Shown here one piece after another: positions 40,378 through 49,749 of a stretch of DNA of 64,000 nt. Made by a program: the position numbers and the translations under genes. The stretch covers positions 2,666,001 through 2,730,000 of the forward strand of contig CP116670.1 in NCBI GenBank assembly GCA_028370155.1. Direction: 5' to 3'. Below the pieces are notes generated by a model. That model was given only the letters and a program-made list of their open reading frames with translations. It had not been told where the DNA came from and made no database searches. The DNA comes from Arthrobacter sp. OVS8 (lineage in GTDB: Bacteria; Actinomycetota; Actinomycetes; Actinomycetales; Micrococcaceae). Each line of letters begins with the position of its first letter. Position 1 is the stretch's first letter.

Positions 40378-41306
40378 TGACAATCCATCCCGAAATCGCA
40401 AAGATCCTCAGCACCCTGCCGGCACCCGATGGTTCGCCGCTGAATCCGGTGGCCATGCGCACCGGCGAGGCCGCCCAGGTCGCCCCGCTCGAGGACCGGC
40501 TGCCGCAGCACGCAGTGGAGGACCTCACAGCGGAGACTCCTCCGGCGAGGTGCCTGTGCGGATCTACACCCCGGCTGAGGCTGACGCGTACGGCCTGCTG
40601 GTGTACGTCCACGGCGGCGCGTTCTTCCTGGGCAGCCTGGACACCCACGACCACGTCGCGCGGTCCCTGGCCAGGGAAACCGGCTACAAGGTCATCTCCG
40701 TCGGCTACCGCCTGGCCCCCGAGGCCGCCTTCCCGGCCGGCCTGGACGACTGCTACGGGGCGCTCCGCTGGGCGGCGGAGAACGGCGGGAACCTCAACTG
40801 GGACGGCAAGAACCTCGCCATCGCGGGCGACAGCTCGGGCGGCAACTTCGTCGCCGCCGTCGCCGCGAAGGCGCACGACGACGGGTTCCCCACCTCACGC
40901 ACCAGGTCCTGTTCTACCCGTCGCTGGACCTGGACTTCGACGTCGACCGCTACGCCTCGCTGCGGGAGAACGCTGAGGGTACGGGCTGGAGACGGCGGGG
41001 CTGCTGCCGTTCAACTCCTTCTACCTTGAGAGCGGGGCGGATCCCGCGGATCCCCTCGTCTCCCCCATCAAACGCAAGGACCTCGCCGGCCTGCCACCCG
41101 CACTGATCATCACGGCCGAATTCGACCCCCTGCGGGACGAGGGCGAGCTGTACGGCCGGCGCCTGGCGGAGGCCGGCGTGAACACGACGGTCAGCCGCTA
41201 CGCAGGGGCCAACCACGGCTTCGTCCAGAACTTCTCCTGGATCCCGGAGTTCCACCGGGCCTTCCAGGAGACGGGTGATTTCCTGAACGGGAGCGCCCCG
41301 CAATGA
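40378..41306 (+). CDS. Alpha/beta hydrolase (hormone-sensitive lipase-type esterase), frameshifts
   Basis: The oxyanion motif is VYVHGGAFFLGS, the nucleophile elbow GDSSGGNF, the acid EFDPLRDEG and the base NHGFVQ, the full set of the HSL (family IV) esterases. Shifts lie near 40538, 40893 and 40980. The start is MTIHPEIAKILSTLP; the stop TGA at 41304-41306 overlaps the next ATG. About 310 residues after repair. It should cut a small ester, with the actual substrate unknown. Confidence 0.85.
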
Positions 41307-42243
41307 CGGAGCCAGTCGCCATCCATCCGCTGGTCTCGCCGTGGGGCCGGTTCGGCCTCTACAGCTTCTTCATCGACGCCCCGGAACCGGCCATTGTCGA
41401 CACCGGCATCGCGTCGTCGCCCGCCGAAGGCATGGTCCCCGCGCTCGAGAAGCTGGGCCGCAGCATCGAGGACGTGCGCTGGATCCTCCTGACCCACGGC
41501 CACATCGACCACCTCGGCGGTGCGCACGCCCTCTGGGAGCTCACGGGCCGCCGCGCCAACGTCGTGATCCATGAGGCCGACGCGCACCTGCTGCGGTCCC
41601 GGCGCGCACACGTCGACCAGTACGTGGACGTGCGCCAGCAGTACATCCACAATCCGCACGCCGTGGCGGAGCAGACGAAGGCAGCGAACCATGTCATCTC
41701 CGGCGAGATGGAGCCCAGCATGCTGGTGAAGGGCGGGGAGACCCTCTCCCTGGGCGGGGACGTCACCGTCTCCGTGCACCCCATCCCGGGCCACACTCCC
41801 GGGTCCGTGGCCTACGTGGTGGACGGGCAGCAGTCGGTCTTCGTCGGCGACGCCGTGCAGATCCACGGGGCCGCCAACGGCTTCCCCGGCTACGAGGATC
41901 CGGCCGCCTACCGCTCGAGCCTGCAGTACCTGCGCGACGAGGTCCGGCCCGAGCACCTGTACCTCGGCCACCCGTACCGGAACGCGGACGGCGTGCCGTT
42001 CGGCGTCGAACTGGACCGTGAGGCGGCCCGCAATGCCCTGCAGGGCAGCCTGGACCTTGAGGCCAGGATCGACAACGTCGCCCGCCGGTACCTGCGCGCG
42101 GGACTGCAGGAGACCGATTCGGTGTATTCCCCGTTCGCCCCGGTGGCCGAAGAGCTCGGCTACACGGGGACCCCACGCTGGAACCGTCCCCCTTCTTCAC
42201 CACGATGCACGGCCATCTCTCGCAGTTCAACCAGACGCATTAA
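41303..42243 (+). CDS. MBL-fold metallohydrolase, C-terminal frameshift
   Basis: The metal motif LTHGHIDHLGG and later HPIPGHTPGSVAYV and FVGDAVQI are classic for the metallo-beta-lactamase superfamily. It starts MTEPVAIHPLVSPWGRFGLY in an ATGA overlap with the esterase. The frame slips near 42172; the native end reads FFTTMHGHLSQFNQTH with TAA at 42241-42243. About 313 residues. Lactonase or thioesterase-like hydrolysis is possible. It is unrelated to the rhodanese-fused enzyme at 1987. Confidence 0.85.
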
Positions 42244-42261
42244 CTGAGGAGCTTCGCAATC

Positions 42262-43997
42262 ATGAATGAGTATCAGACCATCGACTCCGGCGGGGAGAAG
42301 ATCGCCGTCCGCAAGAATCTCCGCGTCCCCATGCGGGACGGCGTCGAGCTCGCCGCGGACGCCTACCAGGGTGTTGATGACAAGCCGCGTCCGGCGCTGG
42401 TGGCGCTGAGCCCCTACGGCAAAGAACTGCAGGCGCTGGCCCTCACCACCCCGCCGCAGCGGCGCCCCAGCCCCATGTGGGACGGCTGCATCGAGGCCGG
42501 CGACATCGCCCGCATCGTCAAGGAGGACTACGTCCACGTCATCGGCGACCTGCGCGGCTCCGGCCACTCCGGCGGCGAGCACATCGGCAACTACAACGCC
42601 GGCGGCGTCTCGCTGGGCCAGGACGCGTACGACTTCATCGAGTGGGTGGCCGAGCAGCCTTGGTGCGACGGCAATGTCGGCATGGTCGGCATCTCCTACT
42701 TCGGCTCCATGCAGGTGCTGGCCGCGGCCGAGCGCCCGCCGTCCCTGAAAGCGATCTTCGTCAGCGGCGGCCACTACGACTTCTACGAAACCACCTATCA
42801 CGGCGGCATCATGTGGTTCATGCCCCGTGCCGCCCGCGAGGCCGCGGCGGCGACTCCGGCTGGGCGTTCACCGACGGCGTCAAGTCCCGCATGATCGAGA
42901 AGTACTCCCCGACGAGCTGAAGAAGCTGGTCGCCAAGCGTCTTGAGGATCCCGACGTCGCCGCCTGGCCGAACCTGGTGCACGTCCTGAACTACCCCAAG
43001 AACCATGAGGCCTGGTTCGACATCGTGATGAACGAACTCGACGGCGACTGGTACGAGGAGCGCAATCCCATCACGCTGGCCCCGAACATTGACATCCCGG
43101 TGTGGCTGCAGCTCGACCAGGGCCGCGGCTGGACCCTGGACGGCACCATCGAGCTGTTCAACGAGCTGAAGGGCCCCAAAAGCTCGACATCGGCCCGTAC
43201 CCGCCGATGCAGTCCCGCCCCTTCATCGAGGAGCACGACAAGATGTTCCGGTGGTACGACTTCTGGATCAAGGGCATCGACAACGGCGTCATGGACGAGC
43301 CTGCCGTCAGCGTCTTCGTGGAGGGCTCCCGCGAGGTGGTGACCGCTGACCAGTGGCCGCCGAAGGACATCGAATACACGTCCCTCTACCTGCGTCCACG
43401 CCGCCTGCTGTCCACCGAGCCCGAGCTGATGGGGGCCGAGTACGCCGCCCCGGACGGCTTCTACCAGGCGCCGCTGACGGTCACCGACAAGGTGGAGATC
43501 ATCAGCTGGTCCACCCCCGTCTTCGAGGAGGACACGGAGATGATAGGCACCGGCGCCGCGCACATCTTCGCCGAAATCGACCAGCCGGACACCAACTTCA
43601 TCCTGCGCCTCTGGGACTACGCCCCGAACGGCAAGCGCCAGCTCATCACCAGCGGCTACCTCAAGGCCTCACACCGCGAGCTCGACGAGCGGACCACCGA
43701 AGGCAACCCGGTCCATCCGCACACCCGCGCCGTTCCGGTGGAGCCCGGGCAGATCGAGGAATACGTGCTGCGCCTCTACCCGTTCGCGAACACGTTCCGG
43801 CCTGGGCACAAGCTGACGGTGGAACTGTCCAACGACGAGCCGCTGGCCGATGAGCACAACGCGTTGCTCCCTCCGGATGCCTTCCACCTGCCGGTGGGCG
43901 GCCCGTCACCCATAAGATCTACCGCGACGCCGCCCACCCGTCCCGGCTCGTCCTGCCGTTCACCACGCGCAAGGCGGCGGAACGCCATACGGACTGA
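42262..43997 (+). CDS. CocE/NonD-type acyl hydrolase, frameshifts
   Basis: The protein begins MNEYQTIDSGGEKIAVRKNL, then VPMRDGVELAADAYQ and DLRGSGHSGGEH. The nucleophile elbow is GISYFGSMQ. The C-terminal jelly-roll domain (XPP_C type) covers roughly the last 200 residues, with DTNFILRLWDYAPNGKRQLI and LSNDEPLADEHN. Shifts lie near 42845, 42908, 43180 and 43905; the native stop is TGA at 43995-43997. About 580 residues. Relatives include cocaine esterase and alpha-amino-acid ester hydrolases. It ends the plus-strand operon, just before a hairpin. Confidence 0.85.
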
Positions 43998-44016
43998 CCC
44001 CGCGGCGGCCTGCGCC

Positions 44017-44055
44017 CTGGTGCTTCCTGCTTAATCAGCCAGCAGGAAGCACCAG
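44017..44055. terminator. Hairpin at the right end of the catabolic island
   Basis: CTGGTGCTTCCTGC (44017-44030) pairs perfectly with GCAGGAAGCACCAG (44042-44055) around an 11-base loop that contains the stop of the convergent tetR gene. It can end the CocE operon; the right arm is also the last coding stretch of the TetR protein. A trailing TTGT is a weak T-run. Confidence 0.75.
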
Positions 44056-44617
44056 TTGTCGACCATCAGGTCCAGTGAAACTTCGCGGTCCACGGTCCAG
44101 CCGAGCCGCATCCAGCGCCGGGAAAAGAACTCCAGTTCGCCGAAGGCCAGCGCGCACCGCACCCGGCGGCTGGCCGGGTCAAACCGTCCGGCCCGGTCAA
44201 GGCCCGCCTGCATGTCATCGATCGCCGTGTCGAACCACTGGTCCAAGGCCGCCTGGATATCCGGTTCACTGGCCGCGGCCTGGTGCGCCGCCACCACGTA
44301 GGGGCGGATTTCGGCCCACTGGTCAAACTTCCGGGCGAGCCAGACCCTGATCAGCTCACGGTCCCCGGATTCCACCACGGCATGCAACGGCGGGACGTCC
44401 GCCTCGGTCAGCATCTCGTTGGACCGCTCCACCAGCGACCGCATCAGCTGGGCTTTGGACGGGTAATGGGCATAAAGGTGGCCCGGGTGGTGCCGACGGC
44501 GGCGGCGATGTCGTCCACCGTCGTGGCGGCGTACCCCTTCTCCTCGAAGAGCTCCAGCCCTTTCTCGAGCAACAATCGGCGGGTCATCTGCTTTTGCGCT
44601 TCTCGAATGCTGGCCAC
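44031..44617 (-). CDS. TetR-family regulator, right border of the catabolic island, one frameshift
   Basis: GTG at 44615-44617 follows GGGGA. It starts MASIREAQKQMTRRLLLEKG, then ATTVDDIAAAVGTTRATFY. A base lost near 44467 breaks the end of the headpiece; the effector half is unbroken (VRCALAFGELEFFSRRWMRL) and ends FLLAD. About 194 residues. The first 45 residues are nearly the same as those of the TetR at 31749-32361. It faces away from the creatinine genes and convergently meets the CocE gene, so it most likely belongs to the island. Confidence 0.83.
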
Positions 44618-44690
44618 TCCCCAGATTAGTGCAGCCGGGCCGCCTCCGAAGAGGTAACTGGGCAGGAGCGCAAATTCACCGTGACAGCAA

Positions 44691-44722
44691 AGGTGCCGCG
44701 GGGAAGTCTCCCCGCGGCACCT
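44691..44722 (-). terminator. Hairpin after the creatininase gene
   Basis: AGGTGCCGCGGGGA (44691-44704) and TCCCCGCGGCACCT (44709-44722) form a 14-bp perfect stem with a 4-base loop, 32 bases past the creatininase stop. The T-run is short (TTTG on the minus strand). Confidence 0.8.
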
Positions 44723-44753
44723 GAGTTCGCGTTGCCCTGTGGATCGTTGTGCC

Positions 44754-45557
44754 CTACACCGGAACAGCTGCGGGCGCGGGTTCACGGACCAGTTCGCCGG
44801 CGAGGTCGACGGCCAGATCTCCGACCACCTGCCCGTACAGCAGCCCGCCCTTGGCTGCACTGGACCCAGCGGCCGATGACAGGCAACCGGTGGCGGGTGT
44901 CCGCTCCGGCACCACCGGAAGCCTGTCAAAACGCGGAAGGACCGCGGCAGGACCGTCGACCAGGCGGTCCATGGCAACCCGGGCCGGTTCGAGGTGGAGC
45001 ATAAGCGAGGTTTCCAGGACCCCGCCGTGCTCGATGTCCCAGCCCGGGAAGCCGTCGGGGTAGACCTGCGTCAGCGTGTCCTGGCTGACAAAGTCCCAGT
45101 ACGACAGCAGAAGCACGCTCTGCTGTGCCCCGGGCTCAATCCCAAGCTCGTCCAGGGCCAGGTCAATTCCCTCGTACAGGAACTGGTAGTTCTCGAAGTG
45201 GCCGTTGATGAAGACCACGTGCCGGACGCCCTGGTTGAAGAAGGACTTGACCAGGTTGCGCGCCACGCCGATCAGGGTGGCGCCATCAAGGCTGACGGTA
45301 CCCGAGAGGTGGTTGCCGCCGCCGGACTTCTGCTGGGACTTGTACCCGTAGGCGATCGGCTGGGCAACCATTGCATCCAGCCGCCGGGCGACGCCTTCCG
45401 CGAAGTGGGAGGACAGGATGGTGTCCGTTCCCAGCGGAAGGTGGGGGCCGTGCTGCTCCAGGGACCCGACGGGAATGAGAACGATCGCCTCCCCGGATGC
45501 CAAGGCTTCACGGTAGGCAAAGGCATCCAGGTCTTCCAGAAATACTGACTTGTCCAT
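44754..45557 (-). CDS. Creatininase (creatinine amidohydrolase)
   Basis: Intact, 267 residues. It opens the creatinine ring to creatine. The metal ligands are seen at the positions known from the Pseudomonas putida enzyme: Glu34, His36 and Asp45 in GSLEQHGPHLPLGTD, and the His/Glu pair in INGHFENYQF. SGGGNHLSGT and IEHGGVLETSLML are further family motifs. It is preceded, 28 bases upstream, by the NCS1 permease gene on the same strand, so both should be made together. The product feeds the creatinase at 49750. Confidence 0.92.
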   Translation of the reverse strand: MDKSVFLEDLDAFAYREALASGEAIVLIPVGSLEQHGPHLPLGTDTILSSHFAEGVARRLDAMVAQPIAYGYKSQQKSGGGNHLSGTVSLDGATLIGVARNLVKSFFNQGVRHVVFINGHFENYQFLYEGIDLALDELGIEPGAQQSVLLLSYWDFVSQDTLTQVYPDGFPGWDIEHGGVLETSLMLHLEPARVAMDRLVDGPAAVLPRFDRLPVVPERTPATGCLSSAAGSSAAKGGLLYGQVVGDLAVDLAGELVREPAPAAVPV

Positions 45558-45585
45558 GCTGATGGTGCTCCTCGATGAGTGCTGG

Positions 45586-47138
45586 CTAGAGGCCGACTGG
45601 GGCGGTTGTGGTGGGGAGGTCGGTCACGCGAGGCAGGTCAGCGACCGGGGCAGCCTCGACGGTGCCGGGCACCTGCAGGTACTTGCGGTGGAAGCGCGGC
45701 CCCATCAGGGCGTAGGCCGTGGCGCTGGTGAGGCCGCCGGCGAGCCAGGACAGGTCCCATCCGCCGAGGGCGACGGCGACGGGGCCCTGCATGGCCGGTA
45801 CCAGCCCGTACATGAACAGCCAGGTGGCGAAGATGCCGATGAGCAGGGAAGCGATGCCGGCGGGGTTCACGCCCGGGAGGCGTTTGGTGCCGACGGCGTC
45901 GAAGAGCCGGGCCGGGTCGCTGGGCCAGCGCTTCTCAATCCAGAAGTAGTGGACCAGCATGACGCCGCCCCAGGCGGCGACCCACGCGACGAGGCCGATC
46001 AGCCACGCGTCCAGGACGGCGGCGAAGTCCTCCTGGAAGATGAAGAAGACGACGGCGGCGAGCGAGAACACGCCGACGAACAGGTTGAGCTTGCGGCGGC
46101 TGATGGTGATGTCCAAGGCCTGCGTCGCGACGGAGAAGGTGTAGATGTTAAGGATGTTGGTGGCGATCGGCCCGTGCAGGACCATCAGGAGTACCGGGAG
46201 CGCCAGGACACCGAAGTTCTGGACGATCAGTTTGCCGGGGTCGATCTCGCCGCTGTTGGTGGCCAGGCTGGCGCCCAGGATGCCGAGCCAGACGACCGGG
46301 ATGAACTGGCCCAGGACCGAGGCGAGGTAGAGCTTGCGCTTGGGCACTTCGGTGCTGACGAAGCGGGAGTAGTCGGCGGCGTAGGTGAACCAGGTGATGC
46401 CCCAGCCGATACCGATCGCCGTCATGACCGCGCTCATCGCGGCGATGCGCTCGGAACCTTCGAGGATGTTGCCCGCCGGTCCGGCGTAGGACCAGTTGAT
46501 CTTCATCCCGAACCAGGCGACGGCGGACATCACCGCGAGGATGATGATGGTCGGCGGAACGGTCCACTTCTCGAACGCGGCAATGGCCTTGTAGCCGAAC
46601 CACGCGATGGCGACCTGCGCGGCCATGATGGCCGTGGCGACGCCGATCTTCCAGCCGTAGTTCTGGGCCGTCGGGTCCACCCATCCCAGGGTGCCGAATA
46701 GCGCCATCACCAGGTCCAGGATGATCCAGGTGTTGACCGCGCACCAGCCGATGACCAGCAGCGCCTGGATGGCCGCCGGAAGGTAGTTTCCGCGCCGGCC
46801 GAATGCCGCCCGGGCCAGGACCATGCCGGTCGCCCCCGTCTTCTGGCCCAGCAGTACAAAGCATCCGAAGAGCAGCATGCCGATCAGGTTCCCCAAAACC
46901 AGAACGATGACAGTATCGGCGAATCCGAGGCCGAGATGGATGCCAAGGGCGCCGAGCACCCAGTTAATCGGGGCGAGATTGGCGCCGCCCAGATCCAGAA
47001 CTGACCGGAAACCTTCCGCGTCCGCTGGGACTCAGGAATGGGCTGAAGCCAGGCCTCATGGTCTACGTGGTCCTCGTTGACCACTGGACCGGCGGGAACC
47101 GCTGGAGCGGGGCTGACCGAAATCTTGGGGGTTTTCAC
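45586..47138 (-). CDS. NCS1-family permease (probable creatinine importer), one frameshift
   Basis: GTG at 47136-47138 follows GGAGG. The protein starts VKTPKISVSPAPAVPAG. A base lost near 46985 breaks the first helix, which repairs to FWIWGGANLAPINWVLGALG. Then MGMVLARAAFGRRG-like (TGMVLARAAFGRRGNYLPA) and ITWFTYAADYSRFVS, NCS1 signatures shared with cytosine and allantoin permeases, and about twelve membrane segments. About 515 residues. The substrate is inferred from the creatininase next door. It is divergent from the PucR gene across an 18-bp palindrome. Confidence 0.87.
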
Positions 47139-47178
47139 GCATTGGAGCCTCCGTGAGTAAGTGGGGTCCTTCAAGATT

Positions 47179-47196
47179 ATGTGGCATATGCCACAT
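47179..47196. promoter_or_regulatory. 18-bp perfect palindrome, candidate PucR operator
   Basis: ATGTGGCATATGCCACAT is a perfect palindrome in the 110-base gap between the divergent NCS1 permease and pucR genes, 41 bases before the permease start and 53 bases before the pucR start. An AT-rich stretch (CTATATATGATG) follows and may be part of the pucR promoter. Symmetric placement suggests one site controlling both directions. Confidence 0.75.
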
Positions 47197-47248
47197 GCGC
47201 CTATATATGATGTGTCTAGTTAATACCTGCCTTACGCGACGGAGTGTC

Positions 47249-48820
47249 ATGCCAATACGGCTTCAAGATGTTCTCAACCACCCGACCCTCACGGCCGCTG
47301 ATCCCCTCATCCGGGCGGGGGCGGGCAACGCTGCCAGAACCCAGCTCCGGTGGATCCACTCAAGTGAGATTCTGGACATCGCGCCGTTACTTGACGGCGG
47401 GGAGCTTCTGCTGACGGGAGGCGAAGCCCTCGCTCTCGCCTCCGAGGAGCGGCGCGTCACCTACATCCGCCAGCTGGCAGAGCGGGGCGTGGCCGCCCTG
47501 GCCATCGAAACCGGCGTCGCCCTCCCTTCGCTCCCGTCCTCGATGGTGTCGGCTGCCGAAGCTGCTGGCCTTCCCCTGATCGAGCTTCGCAAGGTGGTGC
47601 CGTTTGTCAGTGTTATGCAGGCGATCAACTCGTCGCTGGTCAGCGAGTCGGTCTCCCAGTTGCGGCAGGCAGATGAGGCAAGCCACGCGATGGCAGTGGA
47701 ACTGGCGCACGGAGGCAGCCTGGACCGGATCCTGGCCGTGCTCGCCGGCATCACCCACGCTGAGGTGACCCTGGCTTCGCTCACGGGTGCGACCCTGGCC
47801 AGCGCAGCGCCGGCGCACGACGCCGCCGACGCGGCCGGCGATACCGGCGTTACCGGCCCGACGGCGGAGTCCGCGCCCACGCCGGAGGACCATGCACGTC
47901 TGATCCACATCGATGTTCCGGTCCGCGGAATCCTGGCGGCGCAACTGCTGCTCCGGGTTCCGCCGGGCGAGGACGAGAACCTGGCCCGGACAGCGGGGAA
48001 ACGCTCCGTGGACATTCTGGCGCTGGCCATGCTGCAGCGGATGTCGCCCGGACTGCGGGAGGTGGCAGGAGCTGCGCTGATCCGCGCGATTGATTCCGGC
48101 AGCCAGCCCTGGCGGCTTCAGCAGCTGGCCTCAGCGGCCGGAATTCCGGTCTCCGCCCCGCTCGTCGCCGTGGTGGTGAGGTCGGAGATCTCACAACAGC
48201 TGCGGGCGTCGGTGGAACAGCATCTGGCCCGGGTAGCGCGGTCCCACGCAACGTATGTCGACAACGCCGAGCTCCTGGCAGTGGCCAGCCTGGCCGGAGA
48301 AGCTTCGGAGGCGAGCCGGCAGGTACTCCTGGCCGGCCTGATGGAGCTGCCCGCCATGGCCGGGACGCTGGCCGCGGTAGGTCCGCTGGTGGCCGGGATT
48401 GCGGATGCTCCCTGGTCAGTGGCCGAAGCCAAGCTCACCCTGGAATTGGCGAACTCTCCCCGGCACTCCGGGCATGGGTCCGACGGCGGGCACGGTCCCG
48501 TCATCGACGCCGAGGTGTTCGCCGTCGAACGTCTCGCCGTTCAGGCACTGGACCCGGACCAGCGACGGAACTTCGTGCGCCGGCAGCTGGGTGCGCTCCT
48601 GGACCATGACGCACAACGCAATTCGCGGCTGCTCGACACCCTGGCCACATGGCTGGACTGCGGGTGCAATACCGCCCACGCCGCCCGCGAGCTTCACCTG
48701 GAGCGGCAGTCCATGCATCAACGGCTGCGGCGGATCTTCGAGCTGTGCGGCGGTGACCCGCGGGACACGGGACGGCTCGCGGCCTTGCATTTGGCCGCGC
48801 GGCTGGCGAGGCTCGCCTGA
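47249..48820 (+). CDS. PucR-family transcriptional regulator
   Basis: Intact, about 523 residues from ATG at 47249, which has GGAG six bases upstream; a longer in-frame reading from GTG at 47153 would run across the palindrome and is unlikely. The N-terminal domain is the purine-catabolism PucR type: MPIRLQDVLNHPTLTAADPL, then GGELLLTGGEALAL and IRQLAERGVAALAIETG. The C-terminal helix-turn-helix (HTH_30 type) is LDCGCNTAHAARELHLERQS with MHQRLRRIFELCGGDPRD. Regulators of this kind activate operons for nitrogen-rich compounds. It probably activates the permease-creatininase operon in response to creatinine or a product. Confidence 0.9.
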   Translation: MPIRLQDVLNHPTLTAADPLIRAGAGNAARTQLRWIHSSEILDIAPLLDGGELLLTGGEALALASEERRVTYIRQLAERGVAALAIETGVALPSLPSSMVSAAEAAGLPLIELRKVVPFVSVMQAINSSLVSESVSQLRQADEASHAMAVELAHGGSLDRILAVLAGITHAEVTLASLTGATLASAAPAHDAADAAGDTGVTGPTAESAPTPEDHARLIHIDVPVRGILAAQLLLRVPPGEDENLARTAGKRSVDILALAMLQRMSPGLREVAGAALIRAIDSGSQPWRLQQLASAAGIPVSAPLVAVVVRSEISQQLRASVEQHLARVARSHATYVDNAELLAVASLAGEASEASRQVLLAGLMELPAMAGTLAAVGPLVAGIADAPWSVAEAKLTLELANSPRHSGHGSDGGHGPVIDAEVFAVERLAVQALDPDQRRNFVRRQLGALLDHDAQRNSRLLDTLATWLDCGCNTAHAARELHLERQSMHQRLRRIFELCGGDPRDTGRLAALHLAARLARLA

Positions 48821-48844
48821 CGCTCCCGCCCGCCCGGCCGACCG

Positions 48845-49668
48845 TCAGCGCGGCCCGCGCTCCGGCCTCCCGGGCGGACGTCCGCCCAGGCGCGTGGTGA
48901 CTTGGTGCGCAGCCGTGGCACACGCCTCACCCAGGCTTTGGAGTCGTTCGCGGGACACGCGGAACCGGGGGCCGGGATGAGGACAGCGGCCACAACGTCG
49001 CCGCGGTGGTCGTACACGGGCGCGGCCACGCCCACTTCGTCGATGGATGATTCCCCGTAATTGATGGCCCAGCCCCGGTGGGCTACGTCGCCGAGCTTGG
49101 TCTGGTAGTTGTCAAGGCCGGCATCATCCAGCCCCGGATAGGTGATGGTTCCGCTGCGGAGCAGGGCGCGGGCCCGCTCCGCTGGTTCAGCCGACAGGAA
49201 GACCTGGACGGACGCACTCATGGCGTCCCGGTACCGGGCTCCCAGCGGAGTGGTGTGCTTGATCTGGTGGTGGCTGGCGATTTGCTCCACGCACATCGAT
49301 TCGTTGCCGTTCCAGACCATCAGGGCGCTGGTTTCGCCGGTCTGTTCGGTGAGTTCACGCAGCACCGGGTAGGCCACACGACGTTCCTCGAGTTCCGCGA
49401 GCAACGGGCCGGCAACGGCGATCAGGCCCAGGCCCAGGCGGAAACGGCGCGTTTCCGGGTCCCGTTCCACCAGGCGCTCCTGCTCGAAGGTGGACAGGAT
49501 CCGGGACACTGTGCTCTTGTGCAGACCGACCCGGTTGGCGATCTCGGTGACGCCGAGCAGCGGTTCATCGGCGGTGAAAGACCGCAGCACGGCGATGGCG
49601 TTGACGATGACGGAGGCGCCCTTGGTGTCGCCGTTTCCGTTGGTGTCAGGGGCTTCTTCTGGACTCAT
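48845..49668 (-). CDS. IclR-family regulator of creatine use, one frameshift
   Basis: Start MSPEEAPDTNGNGDTKGASV at 49668; an upstream ATG at 49710 would extend into the hairpin. Winged helix: VNAIAVLRSFTADEPLLGVT and RVGLHKSTVSRILSTFEQER. The effector domain has LGARYRDAMSASVQVFLSA, RGWAINYGESSIDEVGVAAP and VAAVLIPAP. The frame slips near 48965; the native end is FRVSRERLQSLGEACATAAH and on to TGA at 48845-48847. About 274 residues. It follows the creatinase gene on the same strand and is the natural ligand for the GTTGCA-N5-TGCAAC site at 52425. Confidence 0.85.
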
Positions 49669-49698
49669 GGTGATCCCATCATTCCGTACAGGGGACGA

Positions 49699-49729
49699 AA
49701 GCGGCGCCACGTGGGACGTGGCGCCGCTT
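49699..49729 (-). terminator. Hairpin between creatinase and iclR
   Basis: AAGCGGCGCCACGT (49699-49712) pairs with ACGTGGCGCCGCTT (49716-49729), a 14-bp perfect stem with a 3-base loop; on the minus strand it is followed by TTTCGT. It lies 21 bases past the creatinase stop and 31 bases before the iclR start, so it should lower or end read-through into the regulator. Confidence 0.82.
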
Positions 49730-49749
49730 CCTTGCGGGTCGGGGGACGC

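Noticed and set aside
47153..47248. A longer N-terminus for PucR from GTG at 47153
   Set aside because: It would translate the palindromic control region; the ATG at 47249 has a good ribosome binding site and begins with the family motif MPIRLQDVL.
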